A DNA stretch of 64,000 nt from Paraburkholderia phenazinium (GCF_900142845.1 NZ_FSRU01000001.1:62001-126000); one strand, 5' to 3'; positions 1 to 8,602 are shown, counted from the stretch's first letter. The notes: generated by a model from the letters alone, not told the origin. Program-made: numbers and translations.

Positions 1-16
1 TGCAGTTTGAACTGCA
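1..16. promoter_or_regulatory. Short perfect palindrome at window edge
   Basis: TGCAGTT (1-7) and AACTGCA (10-16) form a perfect 7-bp inverted repeat around a 2-nt centre. It could be an operator for a gene lying left of the window. There is no T-run, so it is not an intrinsic terminator. The function is unknown. Confidence 0.3.
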
Positions 17-120
17 TCTGTCATTTTGTTTTGATTCCGTCTGATTGATGAAACTGCCCCGATAGCATCCCACATCTCATATTGACAGTCACTAATCTGG
101 AAATTACCATAAAACTACTG

Positions 121-161
121 CCGAACACGGTTCGGTAGAGCCGAACAAATTAATTATTCGG
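121..161. repeat. Alternating CCGAA/TTCGG half-site array
   Basis: CCGAAC (121-126), GTTCGG (130-135), CCGAAC (141-146) and TTCGG (157-161) alternate in orientation within 41 bp of otherwise AT-rich DNA. This looks like paired operator half-sites upstream of the small gene at 333 or of a gene off the left edge. The rest of 1-332 shows no convincing gene. Confidence 0.4.
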
Positions 162-332
162 TACGCGGCGTTCCTGATTCACGGTGCGCCCCACCACGAA
201 AAATAGCGACAGGAGGCCGCATTCGAGTCGACGACGCGTTCCGGGGCTTTTTGCGCGGCGTCACCCACTCGGCGGCAAGCGACAATGGGAATAATCTCCG
301 AGAGAGGTTTGTGCATTGGCGAGCAGTCGAAA

Positions 333-542
333 ATGTCAGGCGCGCATTCGGCAAAACTCGTCCACAGCGAAATCATGCATATCCGGCTTGTAATCGAGCG
401 CCTGTCGGTGTCCGATCTGGACCGCTCGGGCTTGCCTCGCGCCTATTGGCGCAAGCGCCTGCAAAGCGTCATGCAAAACCATCAATTGTCACCGGCCCAG
501 TTCGACGAAATTGACCGGATTCTTGGCACGCTTAACGAGTAG
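333..542 (+). CDS. Small hypothetical protein (69 aa)
   Basis: I do not recognise this protein. It is basic and probably helical, with several Arg/Lys and Leu residues and an amphipathic C-terminal half. There is no signal peptide or membrane segment. The start is uncertain: ATG at 285, 333 or 375 are all in frame, and none has a strong Shine-Dalgarno site. ATG 333 was chosen as a compromise. It is followed by an AT-rich gap (543-660) before the asparaginase promoter region, so it appears monocistronic. Confidence 0.45.
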   Translation: MSGAHSAKLVHSEIMHIRLVIERLSVSDLDRSGLPRAYWRKRLQSVMQNHQLSPAQFDEIDRILGTLNE

Positions 543-661
543 CGAGTCGCGCGAATACTGCGAATTTTCCCTGACTAAAATTCGCCGCGAAATCCTCTGC
601 ACATTTCCATCCATTTCAATTCAATTTTAAGTCAGTAATTAGTACCTTATTCATCATACAA

Positions 662-732
662 ATACGGGTGTTGCTCCTTCAAGAATGCGACCCGGTTGTG
701 ACATATTCGGGTCCGCTCGCTGACACCCGTAT
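662..732. promoter_or_regulatory. Nested inverted repeats upstream of the asparaginase gene
   Basis: ATACGGGTGT (662-671) is perfectly complementary to ACACCCGTAT (723-732). Inside this, GACCCG (689-694) pairs with CGGGTC (708-713). The nested arms would fold as a long-range stem enclosing a second hairpin, about 100 bp before the ATG at 835. It could be an RNA leader structure or two separated operator half-sites. No known riboswitch consensus was recognised. Confidence 0.35.
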
Positions 733-834
733 GATCTGACCAATCCACAGAGCCCCGCACTCATCAGGGTTTGGTTTTCGCGATATAAAACGTAAAATCC
801 GCTGCATTCCAAACACTGTCCAGGAGAGACCTCG

Positions 835-1914
835 ATGACTGCGGGCGCAACCGGGCCAATTGCGGCTACGACCTATCGCGGCGACGCGATCGAAAACACC
901 CATAGGGCGCACGTCGCGGTGGTCGATGCGCAAGGGCGTCTGCTTTACGCGTTCGGCGATCCGGCGCGGATGACGCTGGCGCGTTCGGCAGCCAAGCCCG
1001 CGCAGGCGCTCGCCGTGCTCGAAACCGGCGCACTCGAGCGCTTCGGCTTCGAGGAGGCCGATCTCGCGCTCATGTGCGGCTCGCACAGCAGCGAAGAGCG
1101 GCATATCGAGCGCGCCCGCCGGATGATTGCGAAAGCCCACGCGAGCGAAGCAGATCTGCGCTGTGGCGGCCATCCGCCCATTTCGGACGCCGTCTACCGG
1201 TCGTGGATCAAACGCGATTTCACACCGGGCGCGGTATGCAGCAACTGCTCCGGCAAGCACGCCGGCATGCTCGCGGGCGCGCAGGCGCTCGGCGCAGCCG
1301 TGCAGGACTACCACCGCCCCGACCATCCGCTGCAGGTGCACGTGAAGCACACCGTCGCCGAGGTCTGCGATCTGCCTGACGAGAGTGTCCAGTGGGCGAT
1401 TGACGGCTGCAACCTGCCCACGCCCGCTTTTCCGCTGGAGCGTCTGGCGCGGCTATATGCGAAGCTGGCCGACGCGGCCGCGCAACCCGCCGGAGAGGCC
1501 GCGTCTGCACGCAGCGCTGCGCTCGCGCGCATCTATCGTGCGATGACCGGCTATCCCGAGATGGTCGCAGGCGAAGGGCGCTTTTGTACCATGCTGATGC
1601 GCGCTTTCGACGGGGCGCTGGTCGCCAAGGTGGGAGCGGACGCGAGCTATGCGATCGGCGTCCGGCCGTCCGGGCAGACGGCGCGGCTGGGTGCGCACGG
1701 CGCGCTGGGAATCGCGGTGAAGGTGGAAGACGGCAATACGACGGTGCTTTACGCCATCGTGGCCGATCTGCTGGGCCAGCTCGACATCGGCACCGCCGCG
1801 CAACGCGCCGAGTTCGAAACCTTCCGCACCCCGCCGATGCGCAACACGATGGGCGTGGAGACCGGCCATCTGGCGCTGTCCGTCGCGCTCGAACCGGTTG
1901 GCGAGGCACGTTAG
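835..1914 (+). CDS. L-asparaginase II family (Rhizobium ReAV-type)
   Basis: This 359-aa protein probably hydrolyses L-asparagine to aspartate and ammonia in the cytoplasm. It belongs to the Asparaginase_II (PF06089) family, unrelated to E. coli AnsA/AnsB. Signature residues seen are an SAAK motif at S51-K54 (ReAV S48/K51), the C138-x2-K141 motif (CSGK) plus C192, which match the zinc-site C135/K138/C189, and a Lys near 265 matching K263. Length is full. AGGAGAG lies about 8 nt before the ATG. No signal peptide is present. The gene stands alone downstream of a region with nested inverted repeats that may regulate it. Confidence 0.88.
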   Translation: MTAGATGPIAATTYRGDAIENTHRAHVAVVDAQGRLLYAFGDPARMTLARSAAKPAQALAVLETGALERFGFEEADLALMCGSHSSEERHIERARRMIAKAHASEADLRCGGHPPISDAVYRSWIKRDFTPGAVCSNCSGKHAGMLAGAQALGAAVQDYHRPDHPLQVHVKHTVAEVCDLPDESVQWAIDGCNLPTPAFPLERLARLYAKLADAAAQPAGEAASARSAALARIYRAMTGYPEMVAGEGRFCTMLMRAFDGALVAKVGADASYAIGVRPSGQTARLGAHGALGIAVKVEDGNTTVLYAIVADLLGQLDIGTAAQRAEFETFRTPPMRNTMGVETGHLALSVALEPVGEAR

Positions 1915-2210
1915 GCCCTAAGTCTCTATACCTTACCTGGCAGTCCGCGTGAGGGTAGAGAAGCCAGCGAGGCGCGGCACCGCTCGTGCCCGCCGCCGGA
2001 AGCCGCCACCCTGCCCTAATTGCACTTCACAATGGCCGACAGCGCCGATATATCGCGCCGCTCATCGCCGAGGCCCGGTGTTACGCTGAACCGATATCTA
2101 TTGCCGGTCGAGCGCGAGCCGCGAAGCGGGGATGGGTTCGCGGCGCCGCATGCCTTCGGGCCGTGAACCCGGACACGGATTGCAGCGAGACCGCATCAGG
2201 AGGCGCTGCG

Positions 2211-2750
2211 ATGAAAATGACGATCCCGATGAGCCTGGCGCTGTTGACCTTGAGCGGCGCCGCTTCGGCGTGGCAGCCCGTGGTTTACCCGGTCCGCAGC
2301 CAGAGCGCATCGCAGCAGAGCGTCGACGCCGCCACCTGCTACAGCACGGCAAGCCGTCAGTCCGGCGTCAACATCACGCGTGAAGCCCAGTCGCCGATGC
2401 GTCCGAAGCTCGCCTCGGGCGCCGTAGGGATTGGCGGGGCGGGCCAGGTGTCGCAACCGCCGCTCCCCGCAAGCGGTACGACGGCGGCCAGTGGTAGCGT
2501 GCCGGCCAGCGCGGCGATGGCAACTGCGGCGCCGGCTAGCGCCAGCGGTACACCCGCCGCCGCGGCGCAGGCCAGTGAGCCGATGCCCAAAACCGACAAG
2601 AACGGCGTGCCGGAACTGGGTGGTGCCAGCGAGCCGCTCACCGAGGCCGAAGTCAAAGCGCCGCCGATGCCGCCACCTGAACCGCCGATGACGCGCTACT
2701 GGCGCGCCTACGCAACCTGCATGCAAGGGCGCGGCTACACCGTGCAGTGA
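2211..2750 (+). CDS. Secreted Ala/Pro-rich hypothetical protein
   Basis: A 179-aa protein of unknown function. The start ATG 2211 is set by a perfect AGGAGG at 2198-2203; the frame is open further upstream but without a signal sequence there. Residues 1-20 form a signal peptide ending in an A-S-A-W cleavage region. The middle (about 70-150) is Ala/Ser/Pro-rich and low complexity. The C-terminus carries a short conserved-looking block (RYWRAYATCMQGRGY) with one Cys; another Cys follows the signal peptide in the N-terminal part, so a disulfide is possible. It probably acts in the periplasm or envelope. It converges on murA 8 bp away. Confidence 0.7.
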   Translation: MKMTIPMSLALLTLSGAASAWQPVVYPVRSQSASQQSVDAATCYSTASRQSGVNITREAQSPMRPKLASGAVGIGGAGQVSQPPLPASGTTAASGSVPASAAMATAAPASASGTPAAAAQASEPMPKTDKNGVPELGGASEPLTEAEVKAPPMPPPEPPMTRYWRAYATCMQGRGYTVQ

Positions 2751-2757
2751 AGGCGGG

Positions 2758-4059
2758 TTATTCGCTGCTGGTCCATTCCACGTTTGCCCCGACCGAGCGC
2801 AGGTTTTCCACGAAGTGCGGATGCGCGCGGCGGATCGGCAACGCGTTCATGATTTCCGAACGGCCCTCGATGCTGGCGGCGACCATCAGCAGCGCGATCG
2901 CCACGCGAATGATGTACGGACTTTCGACTCGAGCCGGACTCAACGTCAAACCGCCAAACGTGATCAGCCGATGCGGGTCGGACAGGAACACGTGCGCACC
3001 GAACTTGGAGAGTTCGCCGGACCAGCCCATGGCGCCGTCATACACCTTGTTCCAGAACATCGCGCTGCCTTCGGCCTTCACGCCAAGGGCGATGAAGATA
3101 GGCAGCAGATCCACCGGCAGATACGGCCAGGGCGCCGCTTCCACCTTGGTGAGGATGTTCTGCGTGAACGGCCGGCGGACCTTCAACGGCCCTTCGCGAA
3201 GCGCGCGGGACCAGCCGTCGCGATGCTCCACTTCCACGCCGAACTTGGCGAACGTCCGGTCGATCAGCGGGAACTGCTCGGGCGCGGTATTCCGCACCAC
3301 GATGTCGCCGCCGGTAATCGCACCCAGCGCCAGAAACGTGGCGATTTCGTGGAAATCCTCGCTGAAGCGGAACTCGCCGCCGCCGAGCGGCTTGCCGCCC
3401 GACACGCTGAGACGCGAGGTGCCGATACCTTCGATCTCGACACCCAGCATCGCGAGGAAGCGGCAAAACTCCTGCACGTGCGGCTCGGACGCAGCATTGA
3501 CCAGCGTCGACGTGCCCTTCGCCGATGCCGCGCACAAAACGAAGTTCTCGGTCGTGGTGACCGACGCGTAGTCCAGCCAATGCTGATTCGCGCTCATCTG
3601 CGTCTCGGCGCGCACGATCAGCGAATCCGCCGTGCGTGCGACCCGTGCGCCGAAGCGCTCGAACACCTCGACGTGCGGGTCGATCTCGCGCACGCCGAGC
3701 GTGCAACCCTTCACGTCGTTCTCGAGACGCGCCACGCCGAAACGCGCCAGCAACGGCGGGACGAGCATGATCGACGAACGCATCTCCTCCGGCAACTTGT
3801 GCGCGACGGGATCGAACGCGGTGGCGTGATGATGCAATTCGAGAATGCCGGTGCCGAAGTCCATCGACACTTCGCTGCCGAGCATGCGGAAGATGTCGAG
3901 AATCTTCTTGACGTCGGTGATCTCGGGGACGCCGATCAGGCGCAACGGCTGGCAGGTCAGCAACGTGGCGCAAAGAATCGGCAGGACAGCGTTTTTATTG
4001 GCGGATGGCTCGATCTCGCCGCGTAACGGGAGACCGCCATGAACGATCAGGTTCGACAT
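2758..4059 (-). CDS. murA: UDP-GlcNAc 1-carboxyvinyltransferase (MurA family, stand-alone copy)
   Basis: The 433-aa protein has the EPSP-synthase fold of MurA, which transfers enolpyruvate from PEP to UDP-N-acetylglucosamine at the first committed step of peptidoglycan synthesis. K22-N23 in SANKN and the catalytic C119-x4-R124 (GCTLGVR, equivalent to E. coli C115/R120) are conserved. An Asp in VDLLPIF matches the D305 region. Sequence around the substrate loop differs from the usual GGCAIGARPVD form, and the gene is not next to bolA/hisG, where the housekeeping Burkholderia murA normally sits. It may therefore be a second, specialised copy. No clear Shine-Dalgarno is visible. It is transcribed away from the regulator at 4465. 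Confidence 0.85.
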   Translation of the reverse strand: MSNLIVHGGLPLRGEIEPSANKNAVLPILCATLLTCQPLRLIGVPEITDVKKILDIFRMLGSEVSMDFGTGILELHHHATAFDPVAHKLPEEMRSSIMLVPPLLARFGVARLENDVKGCTLGVREIDPHVEVFERFGARVARTADSLIVRAETQMSANQHWLDYASVTTTENFVLCAASAKGTSTLVNAASEPHVQEFCRFLAMLGVEIEGIGTSRLSVSGGKPLGGGEFRFSEDFHEIATFLALGAITGGDIVVRNTAPEQFPLIDRTFAKFGVEVEHRDGWSRALREGPLKVRRPFTQNILTKVEAAPWPYLPVDLLPIFIALGVKAEGSAMFWNKVYDGAMGWSGELSKFGAHVFLSDPHRLITFGGLTLSPARVESPYIIRVAIALLMVAASIEGRSEIMNALPIRRAHPHFVENLRSVGANVEWTSSE

Positions 4060-4464
4060 GTTCGGGAGGTGCTGAAAAGAGGGGACGTGAGGCCGATATC
4101 ATGCCACCGCGCGGGCCGCGCCGCTGAACGGAAACATCCGATTTTTGCGTTATATCGCGCGGCCGGCATGCGGAACCGTCGCCGCTATCGCCAGAATTTC
4201 CAATTAAGTCCGCGCCCGTCGAATATAAAAACCCATAACCACCAATAATCCGCATCGTGACTTATTGAATGAAAAATATCATTTCACATTCAATGTTTTG
4301 CACAAAATTCCACAAAAGTCGACAGACTATTTTTTAACACATGCTAATTTCATATCCGTAAAAAACGCTGACCGGCGTCACACGGCTTCTGCACAACGTG
4401 GAGCTTACATAACGTAAAGCCGGTCGCGTCCGGCAGCAAATCATTTACGTCGACGGATTCAACC
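4060..4464. promoter_or_regulatory. Divergent AT-rich promoter region with inverted repeat
   Basis: This 405-bp gap separates murA (leftward) from the OmpR-like regulator (rightward). ATTGAATG (4264-4271) and CATTCAAT (4287-4294) form an 8-bp perfect inverted repeat with a 15-nt spacer, and TGAAA/TTTCA is nested inside. The segment 4200-4350 is far more AT-rich than the flanks. It is a likely promoter or operator area for one or both genes. No small ORF or RNA gene was recognised. Confidence 0.45.
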
Positions 4465-5190
4465 ATGCGAATCGCCATACTGACCGCCTACGCGAGCGAG
4501 GCGGAGTTCCTGAAACTCCATCTGGAAGCCGAACGCTACGAATGCCATCTTTTCAGGTCCGAGCAGGACCTGTACAAGACGGCGCTGCATTGCCCGTTCG
4601 AATTGCTGCTCCTCGGTCGCATGGCGGAGGAGATGAATTTTGTCGAGATACTTACCCGGATCCGGGCCAACCTGCCGGTCGCGCTGCCGGTCCTCGTCTG
4701 TACGGACCGCGAAGTCACACCCGAAGTGCTGTGCCTCTTAAATGCGGGCGTGGATAATACCTTGTGTCGGCCTATTACGCCCGGCATTCTGATTTCGCGA
4801 GTCAGCGCGATCCTGGGACGCATTTACCCAACCGTACAAAATATCCCAGAGGAAAGTTTCGGCGAATATCGCTTCGACCATTACGAACAAGGAGTATTTA
4901 TATCAGGTAATTTTATTGGCCTGACCCGAAAGCAATACGATTTCGCCTTATTGTTATTCCGGAATATGTCCCGGCCGGTTTCGATATCGCATATTCGCGA
5001 GGTGGTCTGGAATCAGAAAGCAGCTCTTGTCTCGAGGACGATCGACAGCCACGCATCCATGATCCGTACGAAGCTGAATTTGCGGCCGCGCAATGGCTAT
5101 ATCCTGAGCAGCGTCTATCGCTACGGATACATTCTGGAGCGGGTCAGCGCGCTCGGGATGACAGCGGGACGCCACGGTTATCCGGGCTAG
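4465..5190 (+). CDS. OmpR-type regulator with degenerate receiver domain
   Basis: 241 aa. Residues 1-120 have the pattern of a response-regulator receiver, and residues about 135-230 form a winged-helix Trans_reg_C DNA-binding domain (LTRKQYDFALLLF, DSHASMIRTKL, YRYGY). The phosphorylation site is missing. The beta1 acidic pair is replaced by T-A-Y, the phospho-acceptor Asp by G51 (LLLLGRM), and the beta5 Lys-Pro by Arg-Pro. It therefore cannot be an ordinary phospho-switch and may be constitutive, ligand-responsive or controlled by abundance. No histidine kinase is adjacent. Base composition is slightly more AT-rich in the second half than in neighbouring genes. Confidence 0.8.
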   Translation: MRIAILTAYASEAEFLKLHLEAERYECHLFRSEQDLYKTALHCPFELLLLGRMAEEMNFVEILTRIRANLPVALPVLVCTDREVTPEVLCLLNAGVDNTLCRPITPGILISRVSAILGRIYPTVQNIPEESFGEYRFDHYEQGVFISGNFIGLTRKQYDFALLLFRNMSRPVSISHIREVVWNQKAALVSRTIDSHASMIRTKLNLRPRNGYILSSVYRYGYILERVSALGMTAGRHGYPG

Positions 5191-5221
5191 CGCGGTGCAC
5201 CCAAAGCGCAGCCTCGCGCCG

Positions 5222-6283
5222 TCAACCCTGCAAGCGGGCTTCGATCCGCCCAATCAACCGGTCGGCCCAGCTGCGCAGCAGCGTATTCGACGCCACCAGC
5301 GGCGTCGAATAGCCAATCACCTGGTACACCTTGCCGCGCTGGATCTTGGAGACCTTGTCCGGATCGAGCCAGGCGTCGTTATGAACCAGCAGCAGCACGG
5401 TCTCGAGGCCAATGAGCACCGGCCACAGGCACGCCAGCCTTAAGCGGACGGCGAACGCCGGAAGCGCCAGCGTATAGTCGACCGCCTCGCGGAAGTGGTC
5501 GAGCGTCAGGCGGACCAGTTCGAACAGCAGCGGTTGCGCGCGCAACGAATTGGCCGGCTCGAGCAGGTCTTGCGGCGTGAGGCCGAATCGATCCAGCATC
5601 TCGACGGGCAGATAGCAGCGTCCAATCCGCAAATCCTTGCCGCAGTCGCGCAACACGTTGGTCATCTGCAGCGCCTTGCCGAAGCGAACCCCACGGCGCA
5701 GCATCGTCGACATCGTCTCCGGCGAGCTTTTCAGCGTGCCCGGCATGTGCGCGTAAGTCATGCGGGTCCAGAATTCACCGACGCAGCCCGCGACCAGATA
5801 CGTGTAGCGATCGAGCTCGGACCCTTCGCGAAGCGCAACGATCTGCCCCGAACGTTCGTCCGGGAAAGTACGCAGGTCGAACTCCATCCCCTCGGTGAGC
5901 GTCGAGACGATCTCGCGCACGGCCTTGCGATCCGCCTCGCTGAGTTGCGCCAGGATCGCGAGCGCGGGGCCGAGCGACTCGAGCAACACCTTTTCGTCCG
6001 ACTGCGTCTGCTGCGCCGCCACTTCCACCGACATCCGCTGCAGGAACGCGCCCTGGTCCCCCCCGCCGTTGACCTGAGCGCGCAGCGACAGCAGCAATTG
6101 CAGCCGTTGCTCCGGCGGAATCAGGGAGGTGTCCGCGATCGTATCGGCGGCACGCGCGAGAAGATACGCGAGACCAATCGGGTCGCGCATTCCGGCGGGC
6201 AAGATACGCAGCGTGAGGTAAAAGGAACGTGAAACGCCTTTCAGCAGCGGACCCAGGAGATAGGTCCGGGTAGGATTCAGCAT
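5222..6283 (-). CDS. Squalene/phytoene synthase family protein
   Basis: 353 aa, trans-isoprenyl diphosphate synthase of the head-to-head type, which condenses two FPP (squalene) or GGPP (phytoene). Both Asp-rich Mg-diphosphate motifs are intact: DTIAD at 47-51 and NVLRDCGKD with D213 and D217. The length and the RIGRCYLP segment resemble squalene synthase more than the shorter HpnC/HpnD pair. A hydrophobic stretch around 275-300 may contact the membrane. No hopanoid cyclase or desaturase gene lies nearby, so product and pathway are undetermined. Weak Shine-Dalgarno. Confidence 0.82.
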   Translation of the reverse strand: MLNPTRTYLLGPLLKGVSRSFYLTLRILPAGMRDPIGLAYLLARAADTIADTSLIPPEQRLQLLLSLRAQVNGGGDQGAFLQRMSVEVAAQQTQSDEKVLLESLGPALAILAQLSEADRKAVREIVSTLTEGMEFDLRTFPDERSGQIVALREGSELDRYTYLVAGCVGEFWTRMTYAHMPGTLKSSPETMSTMLRRGVRFGKALQMTNVLRDCGKDLRIGRCYLPVEMLDRFGLTPQDLLEPANSLRAQPLLFELVRLTLDHFREAVDYTLALPAFAVRLRLACLWPVLIGLETVLLLVHNDAWLDPDKVSKIQRGKVYQVIGYSTPLVASNTLLRSWADRLIGRIEARLQG

Positions 6284-6471
6284 GGATCGGTCAGGTCGGT
6301 TTGGGACAAATTAGGCGCTGCCGAATTGTATCCTGCAAACGGTGACCGTCCTGTCGGCGCTCCACAAGTCGGCCTCAGTCATTTACGCGGGCAGCCAAGG
6401 CACTCTGAGAACCGTACGCCGGCTGCCGCGAGGAGATCCGCGTGAAGGGATGGCTTCGCGACACTCGGCGC

Positions 6472-6500
6472 CGCCGCGGAGGCCCCGAAGCCTCGCGGCG
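6472..6500 (-). terminator. GC-rich hairpin after gnd
   Basis: CGCCGCG-g-AGGC (6472-6483), loop CCCGAA, GCCT-CGCGGCG (6490-6500) form an 11-bp stem with one bulge just beyond the gnd stop codon. There is no U-tract on either strand, so it may slow or end transcription only weakly, or protect the mRNA end. Confidence 0.35.
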
Positions 6501-6512
6501 TGAGCCGACCTT

Positions 6513-7550
6513 TCAATCGCGCGGTTGGCCCAACTTGGCAGCCGCCTTTTCCATGTGACCGCCGAAGTCGTGCCGCATCGCCGACAGCACGCGGTTGGCG
6601 AAGTCCCCGTCGCCGCGTGAGCTGAAGCGTGCGAACAGCGCCGCGCTCAGCACCGGCGCGGGCACGCCTTCGTCGATTGCCGCTGCGACCGTCCAACGCC
6701 CCTCGCCCGAATCCGACACGCGTCCCGAGTACTGCTCGAGGCCCGCATCGCCGACCAGCGACGCAGCGGTCAGGTCGAGCAACCACGAGCCGATCACGCT
6801 GCCGCGCCGCCAGACCTCGGTGATCTCAGGCAGATTCAGGTCGTACTGATAGAACTCCGGGCCGTGCAGCGGCGAGGTTTCGGCGTCCACATCCTGCGTC
6901 TTTTTGCCGGCATTGGCGTTGTGGAGGATATTCAGCCCTTCCGCATAAGCCGCCATGATCCCGTACTCGATGCCGTTGTGAACCATCTTGACGAAGTGGC
7001 CGGCGCCTTGCGGCCCGCAATGCAGGTAGCCCTGATCCGCCGTACCTGCGTCTTTCGCGCGCCCCGGCGTGGGTGTGGCCGCGCCCGGACCCGGCGCCAA
7101 AGTCGAGAAGATCGGCCCAAGCCGCTCGACCACGGCGGTTTCGCCGCCCACCATCAGGCAATAGCCGCGCTCGCGGCCGAACACGCCGCCGCTCGTTCCG
7201 ACATCCACGTAGTGAAGCTGCTTCGCGCCCAATTCCTTGCCGCGGCGGATGTCGTCGCGGTAGAACGAGTTGCCGCCGTCGATCACGATGTCGCCCGGTT
7301 CCAGCAGAGGCGTCAATTGCGCGAGCGTCGCATCGACCACGGCCGCCGGCACCATCAGCCAGACGGCGCGCGGTTTAGCCAGTTGCTTGACCAGATCTGC
7401 GAGCGACGCAGCGCCTGCGATGCCATCCTGTTTGAGTTTTTCGACCGCCGCCGGCTGGACGTCGTAGACCACACATGTCTGACCGCCGGCGGTCAGGCGT
7501 CGCACCATGTCGGCGCCCATGCGCCCCAATCCAATCATGCCTAGCTGCAT
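6513..7550 (-). CDS. gnd: 6-phosphogluconate dehydrogenase, decarboxylating (short, GndA/YqeC type)
   Basis: 345 aa. It oxidatively decarboxylates 6-phosphogluconate to ribulose 5-phosphate and makes NAD(P)H. The N-terminal Rossmann domain starts with GLGRMG (residues 7-12). DGGNSFYRDD and GTSGGVFG match the substrate-binding segments, and KMVHNGIEYG holds the catalytic Lys. The protein lacks the long C-terminal tail of the E. coli 468-residue enzyme, typical of the short class found in many beta-proteobacteria and Bacillus. Residues about 155-175 are an unusual Pro/Gly/Ala-rich insert. AAGGAG is well placed before the ATG. Monocistronic. Confidence 0.93.
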   Translation of the reverse strand: MQLGMIGLGRMGADMVRRLTAGGQTCVVYDVQPAAVEKLKQDGIAGAASLADLVKQLAKPRAVWLMVPAAVVDATLAQLTPLLEPGDIVIDGGNSFYRDDIRRGKELGAKQLHYVDVGTSGGVFGRERGYCLMVGGETAVVERLGPIFSTLAPGPGAATPTPGRAKDAGTADQGYLHCGPQGAGHFVKMVHNGIEYGIMAAYAEGLNILHNANAGKKTQDVDAETSPLHGPEFYQYDLNLPEITEVWRRGSVIGSWLLDLTAASLVGDAGLEQYSGRVSDSGEGRWTVAAAIDEGVPAPVLSAALFARFSSRGDGDFANRVLSAMRHDFGGHMEKAAAKLGQPRD

Positions 7551-7885
7551 GTCTCACTCCTTACGTGCGAGACCGCGATAACTGCTGTCGCGGTCATTCA
7601 AGCAGTTGTGAATCAGGACCACCCATGCATGCGTGGCGCGGAACGACGCTCACATGCGCAAGCGAGAGTCCTGTACGGTCGTACCTTAGTACGTTAGTCG
7701 CCACCCGCTCGTTTCGCAGGGAATCTTTTCCGAAGAGTCGAGGGGTGGCGTGTGACGCGGCGCAGTTATTGCCGGGATGCAGTGCGCCCGCTTGTGGGCA
7801 GGCGCAACGGTGAGACAGGAGAGGGGCGGAAGTCGTTCAATTTGCGCAGAGGTGCGCAGCGCTGCCGCCCGCGATTCGCTTCAGC
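7551..7885. promoter_or_regulatory. gnd upstream region with 8-bp-spaced GTAC repeats
   Basis: This 335-bp gap lies upstream of gnd and downstream of the dienelactone hydrolase gene, both on the minus strand. Three GTAC tetramers begin at 7673, 7681 and 7689, exactly 8 bp apart. The region probably contains the gnd promoter. No gene or RNA was recognised. Confidence 0.35.
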
Positions 7886-8602
7886 TTAGGTGCGTTGCGG
7901 CCACAGCGTGCGGCCAAAGAAGGTCAACGTGCGATCCCACGCCAGTTGCGACCAGACCGGATCGAATTGCGTCTGCGGAATGCGGCCCGGGCCGACGGCC
8001 GTTTCGTTGGCGAACGCATGATGCGCAAGGTAATGGTGCGATTCCAGTTCGACTTTCGCGTCGCGCAGTTTGGCCTCGACTGCCTCGACCGCGGCCGGCG
8101 GGAAGAACTCGTCTTGCGTAGCCCAATGAGCCTGCACCGGGACCTTGATCTTGTCGGCCTGGATGTACTCCAGCGGCGGGCAGCCGTACCACACCACGCC
8201 GGCCGCCAGTTCGGGAGTCTGACCGAGCGCCAGCAGGGTCAGCGCGCCGCCCATGCAGTAGCCGGTCAGACCGACACGATCCGCATGTTGCTTCAGATAC
8301 TGCACGGCGCCGCGAATATCTTGCGACGCGGCGTCGCCGAAATCGAGGCCGGTCATCAAATGGTGCGCTTCTTCCTGCTCGACCGTCTGCTTGCCGCGGT
8401 AGAGATCGGGGACCAGCGCCAGATAACCGGATTGCGCGAGCCGGTCGGCTACGCCGCGAATCTGGTCGTTCAAGCCCCACCATTCCTGAATCACGACAAT
8501 GGCGGGCGCGCCTACGGGGTTCTGCGGCTTGGCAAGGTAGCCCTCGACGTCCTTTCCATCGGGGCGGCGAAAGCTGATCATGGATCCTGGTGACTGTTTC
8601 AT
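7886..8602 (-). CDS. Dienelactone hydrolase family protein
   Basis: 238 aa, alpha/beta hydrolase of the DLH family. The triad is C116 (GYCMGG), D164 (TQDEFF) and H195 (HHAF), with E40 in the conserved IQEWWGL motif that activates the Cys. Family members hydrolyse dienelactones or similar cyclic esters, but the physiological substrate is unknown here since no catechol gene is near. ATG 8602 was preferred over an upstream in-frame start because GAGGA lies 8-9 nt before it and the family begins here. Cytoplasmic, no signal peptide. Confidence 0.88.
   Translation of the reverse strand: MKQSPGSMISFRRPDGKDVEGYLAKPQNPVGAPAIVVIQEWWGLNDQIRGVADRLAQSGYLALVPDLYRGKQTVEQEEAHHLMTGLDFGDAASQDIRGAVQYLKQHADRVGLTGYCMGGALTLLALGQTPELAAGVVWYGCPPLEYIQADKIKVPVQAHWATQDEFFPPAAVEAVEAKLRDAKVELESHHYLAHHAFANETAVGPGRIPQTQFDPVWSQLAWDRTLTFFGRTLWPQRT

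Noticed and set aside
2815..4026. Long open frame antisense to murA (about 400 codons)
   Set aside because: It is the complementary-strand shadow of a real gene with strong codon bias; the composition is Arg/His/Asp-rich and no domain is recognisable.
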